Shown: piece after piece, positions 62,053-64,000 of the stretch
Position numbering within the stretch: the stretch's first letter is position 1
How the letters are laid out: each line of letters begins with the position of its first letter
From: Membranipora membranacea
Taxonomy: Eukaryota > Bryozoa > Gymnolaemata > Cheilostomatida > Membraniporidae
Assembly (NCBI GenBank): GCA_914767715.1
Contig: OU612073.1
Location: forward strand, 24,614,001 to 24,678,000
Length of the DNA stretch: 64,000 bases
Direction of reading: 5' to 3'
The notes under the pieces: generated by a model
Databases searched by the model: none
Seen by the model: the letters and a program-made list of their open reading frames with translations, nothing else
What the model was told of the DNA's origin: nothing
Translations under genes and position numbers: made by a program

Positions 62053-63514
62053 CTACATGGAGACACCAAATCGAGAGCACACTTCTTGTAGTTTCTCTTC
62101 TAGCTGAGCGTTTCTTATTTCTGTCTCCTTGTAGTTATACTTCAGGTCCTCAATCTCCTCAAAGAACTCAGGTCCAAAATTAGCCAGCTCTCGCTTCAAC
62201 TGTAACGATGTAAACCAATTAGCATTTCTTTTCCTTTAACAAAATTTCCTCGGCACAAGATGTACTGTTATTTACACATATTTTGTAAAAATTCTCAAAT
62301 ATTTTGCTACTGTCAAATTTCGTGTTTTGATTTTTTTTTTAAATGCTCTACACTGAAACGATCTTCGCGTAGAAAAAAAAGGGGTAAACATTGCACTGTG
62401 GACAGCATGTTTTTTCAACTTGGGCAAATGTTTGCATAGACATCCTGGCCAGAGAGAGCTGTGAGAATGTCTGTCTCAAGCTAAGAAAATAGCCTAGGAT
62501 ATACAAAGTACTTGTGTGTTGGAGACTGAAACACTTTGTAGGGACACACATGGGTATCATCCACATTTCCCCCTAATATCGGGAAATAAAGTAATCAATG
62601 AAAAAGAACTGATAAATAGACCAGATATGAGGCCATCTTTTGAGACTTTCTGTTTCCCTTTCATAGATGATACCTGAGCCAATAAGGCTTTTTACAAAAC
62701 TGTGTCCTATTCAAAAAATATACTGCAGGGTGTAAGGGACATAACTTTGCATCGAGCATCATGCAAGACACCAGAGCTAATAGTTCTATTGAACTTCCAA
62801 TAATTTTTCAAGAGCATTCACTCCAACAGCTTGAACAGCAAGGAAGACAGAAATCTCCTTCTGTAACATGATAACCAGCTCACCTTGTCGTTCTCAGTCC
62901 GGTATTTATCACAGAGTTGTTTGGTTTGCTGTAGATGAGTAGATAACTTAGCTTGATCCCTGAGTGACGAGTCATACTTTCTCGCTTTCTCCACCATCGA
63001 TTCATCCTATCACAACAAAGTACTCATGACATTGGATAAAGACAGAGGGTGACAATTAGGGGAGTACAGCTACTGATGTAAGAAGTGTAACCATATAGGC
63101 ATCACATGGCAAGGCTGTACTTACAAAAAGTTCTCCTTAATAAATTGAGGGTATGCAGCTTTTGAACAGATATTTGAGAAAATAAAATGTTTCAACATTG
63201 GTGGTCACAACTAGCTAAATAAGATGATGAAGCAGCCTCTGAACGAATATGCAATGTTAACTCACGTAATCATTGGCCACAGAATGACCTTTAAGTTTTC
63301 TGATCTCGTGGAGAAGCTCGCCCTTCTCATCCTCCAGTCTCTCATTGGTCAGTTTAGCTCTCTGTAGCTGTGACATCACCTGAACAATGTCAATAAGATT
63401 ATTTATTTGTCATAAAATACTCAGCTGGTGTCAAAGCGTGGCTGGCCAGTCCAACCAGAGAGGCAGACAAAAAGTGGGAAAGAAACTTCCAAGTTCCTTT
63501 TCAGTAGTTGTTGC

Positions 63515-63559
<45 letters not shown>

Positions 63560-63918
63560 GTGCTCAAGTTACTTGATGGGAAACCTGAAGCTATCCAACA
63601 ATGATGTAAATCAGAGCAACACGCACACAGAATAAATCTTTGCTTTTACCTAGATAACCATCAAACCATGTCCATGTAGGATTGTGGCAACATAATACAG
63701 TTAATCACATTGTGTCATAAGGATGGTAGTAGTTATATAAATTATAAAGTATGAGGTATAGCAGTATTGCTAACCTCAGAATCAGTAAGCTGAGCACCAG
63801 GAGGGAATCGCTCCAGTATCTGTATTTTTCTCTCCATCTCTTCTTTGTCGTTTAGTAATTCTCTCTCCCTAGTCGCTGAATCTCTCAGTAATACCTTCAT
63901 ATCACCGACTGTCTTATT
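62053..63918 (-). CDS. CEP290: CEP290-like centrosomal/ciliary protein, C-terminal exons (5' end off the right edge)
   Basis: CEP290 is a long coiled-coil protein of the ciliary transition zone. Four exons are visible: 63918-63775, 63379-63266, 63006-62884, 62199-62053, all in phase 0. Together they give 175 residues of heptad-rich sequence. The last exon contains LKRELANFGPEFFEEIEDLK, which I recognise as the CEP290 C-terminal block, and ends GVSM with a TAG stop. The tail after this block is much shorter than the acidic tail I recall for vertebrate CEP290. The rest of the gene extends past 64000. Identification is from memory of the family, so it could be another long coiled-coil protein. 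Confidence 0.78.
63505..63559 (+). repeat. (GTT)n microsatellite
   Basis: About 17 GTT units in an intron of the CEP290-like gene; it makes a spurious poly-Val frame. Confidence 0.92.
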
Positions 63919-64000
63919 CTACAGGTAAAAACAAACAATGTAGCACTCCTGACTATGTGGTCACCAAAACTTGAATTGAGCAAAATTTTCCCATACGCCA

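Noticed and set aside
63387-63635. Plus-strand frame with poly-Val
   Set aside because: Artefact of the (GTT)n microsatellite.

Overview
The window is animal nuclear DNA: AT-rich, with GT-AG introns, domain families typical of metazoans (DEG/ENaC channel, CUB, clan-2 cytochrome P450, a CEP290-like ciliary protein), a LINE, tRNA-derived SINE-like repeats and many fold-back elements. It suggests a non-bilaterian or lophotrochozoan-type invertebrate; the species cannot be fixed from sequence alone. Genes were built by joining exons by hand so that splice sites, phases and protein motifs agree.

Layout. (1) <1-9494, minus: a DEG/ENaC (ASC-family) channel whose N-terminus and first membrane helix are followed, in the extracellular part, by two CUB domains and a 17-unit Ser/Thr/Pro mucin-like repeat, before the conserved ASC core resumes; the C-terminus lies beyond the left edge or is unrecognised. 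Two frame problems are visible. (2) 11.0-16.4 kb, minus: a decayed LINE with a nested second 3' end and an adjacent RT fragment. (3) 21153-29353, minus: a secreted Lys-rich, Thr-rich protein with a C-terminal 8-Cys module. (4) 32436-37717, plus: an intact ten-exon P450 (507 aa). (5) 38265-61246, minus: a fifteen-exon leucine-rich-repeat protein (811 aa). Its 10.6-kb intron 3 holds, on the opposite strand, a P450 pseudogene (50371-52418) and a second intact P450 (54418-59170, also 507 aa). Its intron 8 holds a 3.9-kb fold-back-like element and a 0.5-kb MITE-like element. (6) 62053-63918 and on past the right edge, minus: the 3' end of a CEP290-like coiled-coil gene.

The two intact P450s share exon sizes in nine of ten positions to within 3 nt, so the cluster arose by duplication; one middle copy is dead and both later copies sit inside an LRR-gene intron. 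A recurring oddity is short tandem duplication covering or abutting 5' splice sites: five separate exons in four genes show it. One of these would add 18 residues in frame to the LRR protein.
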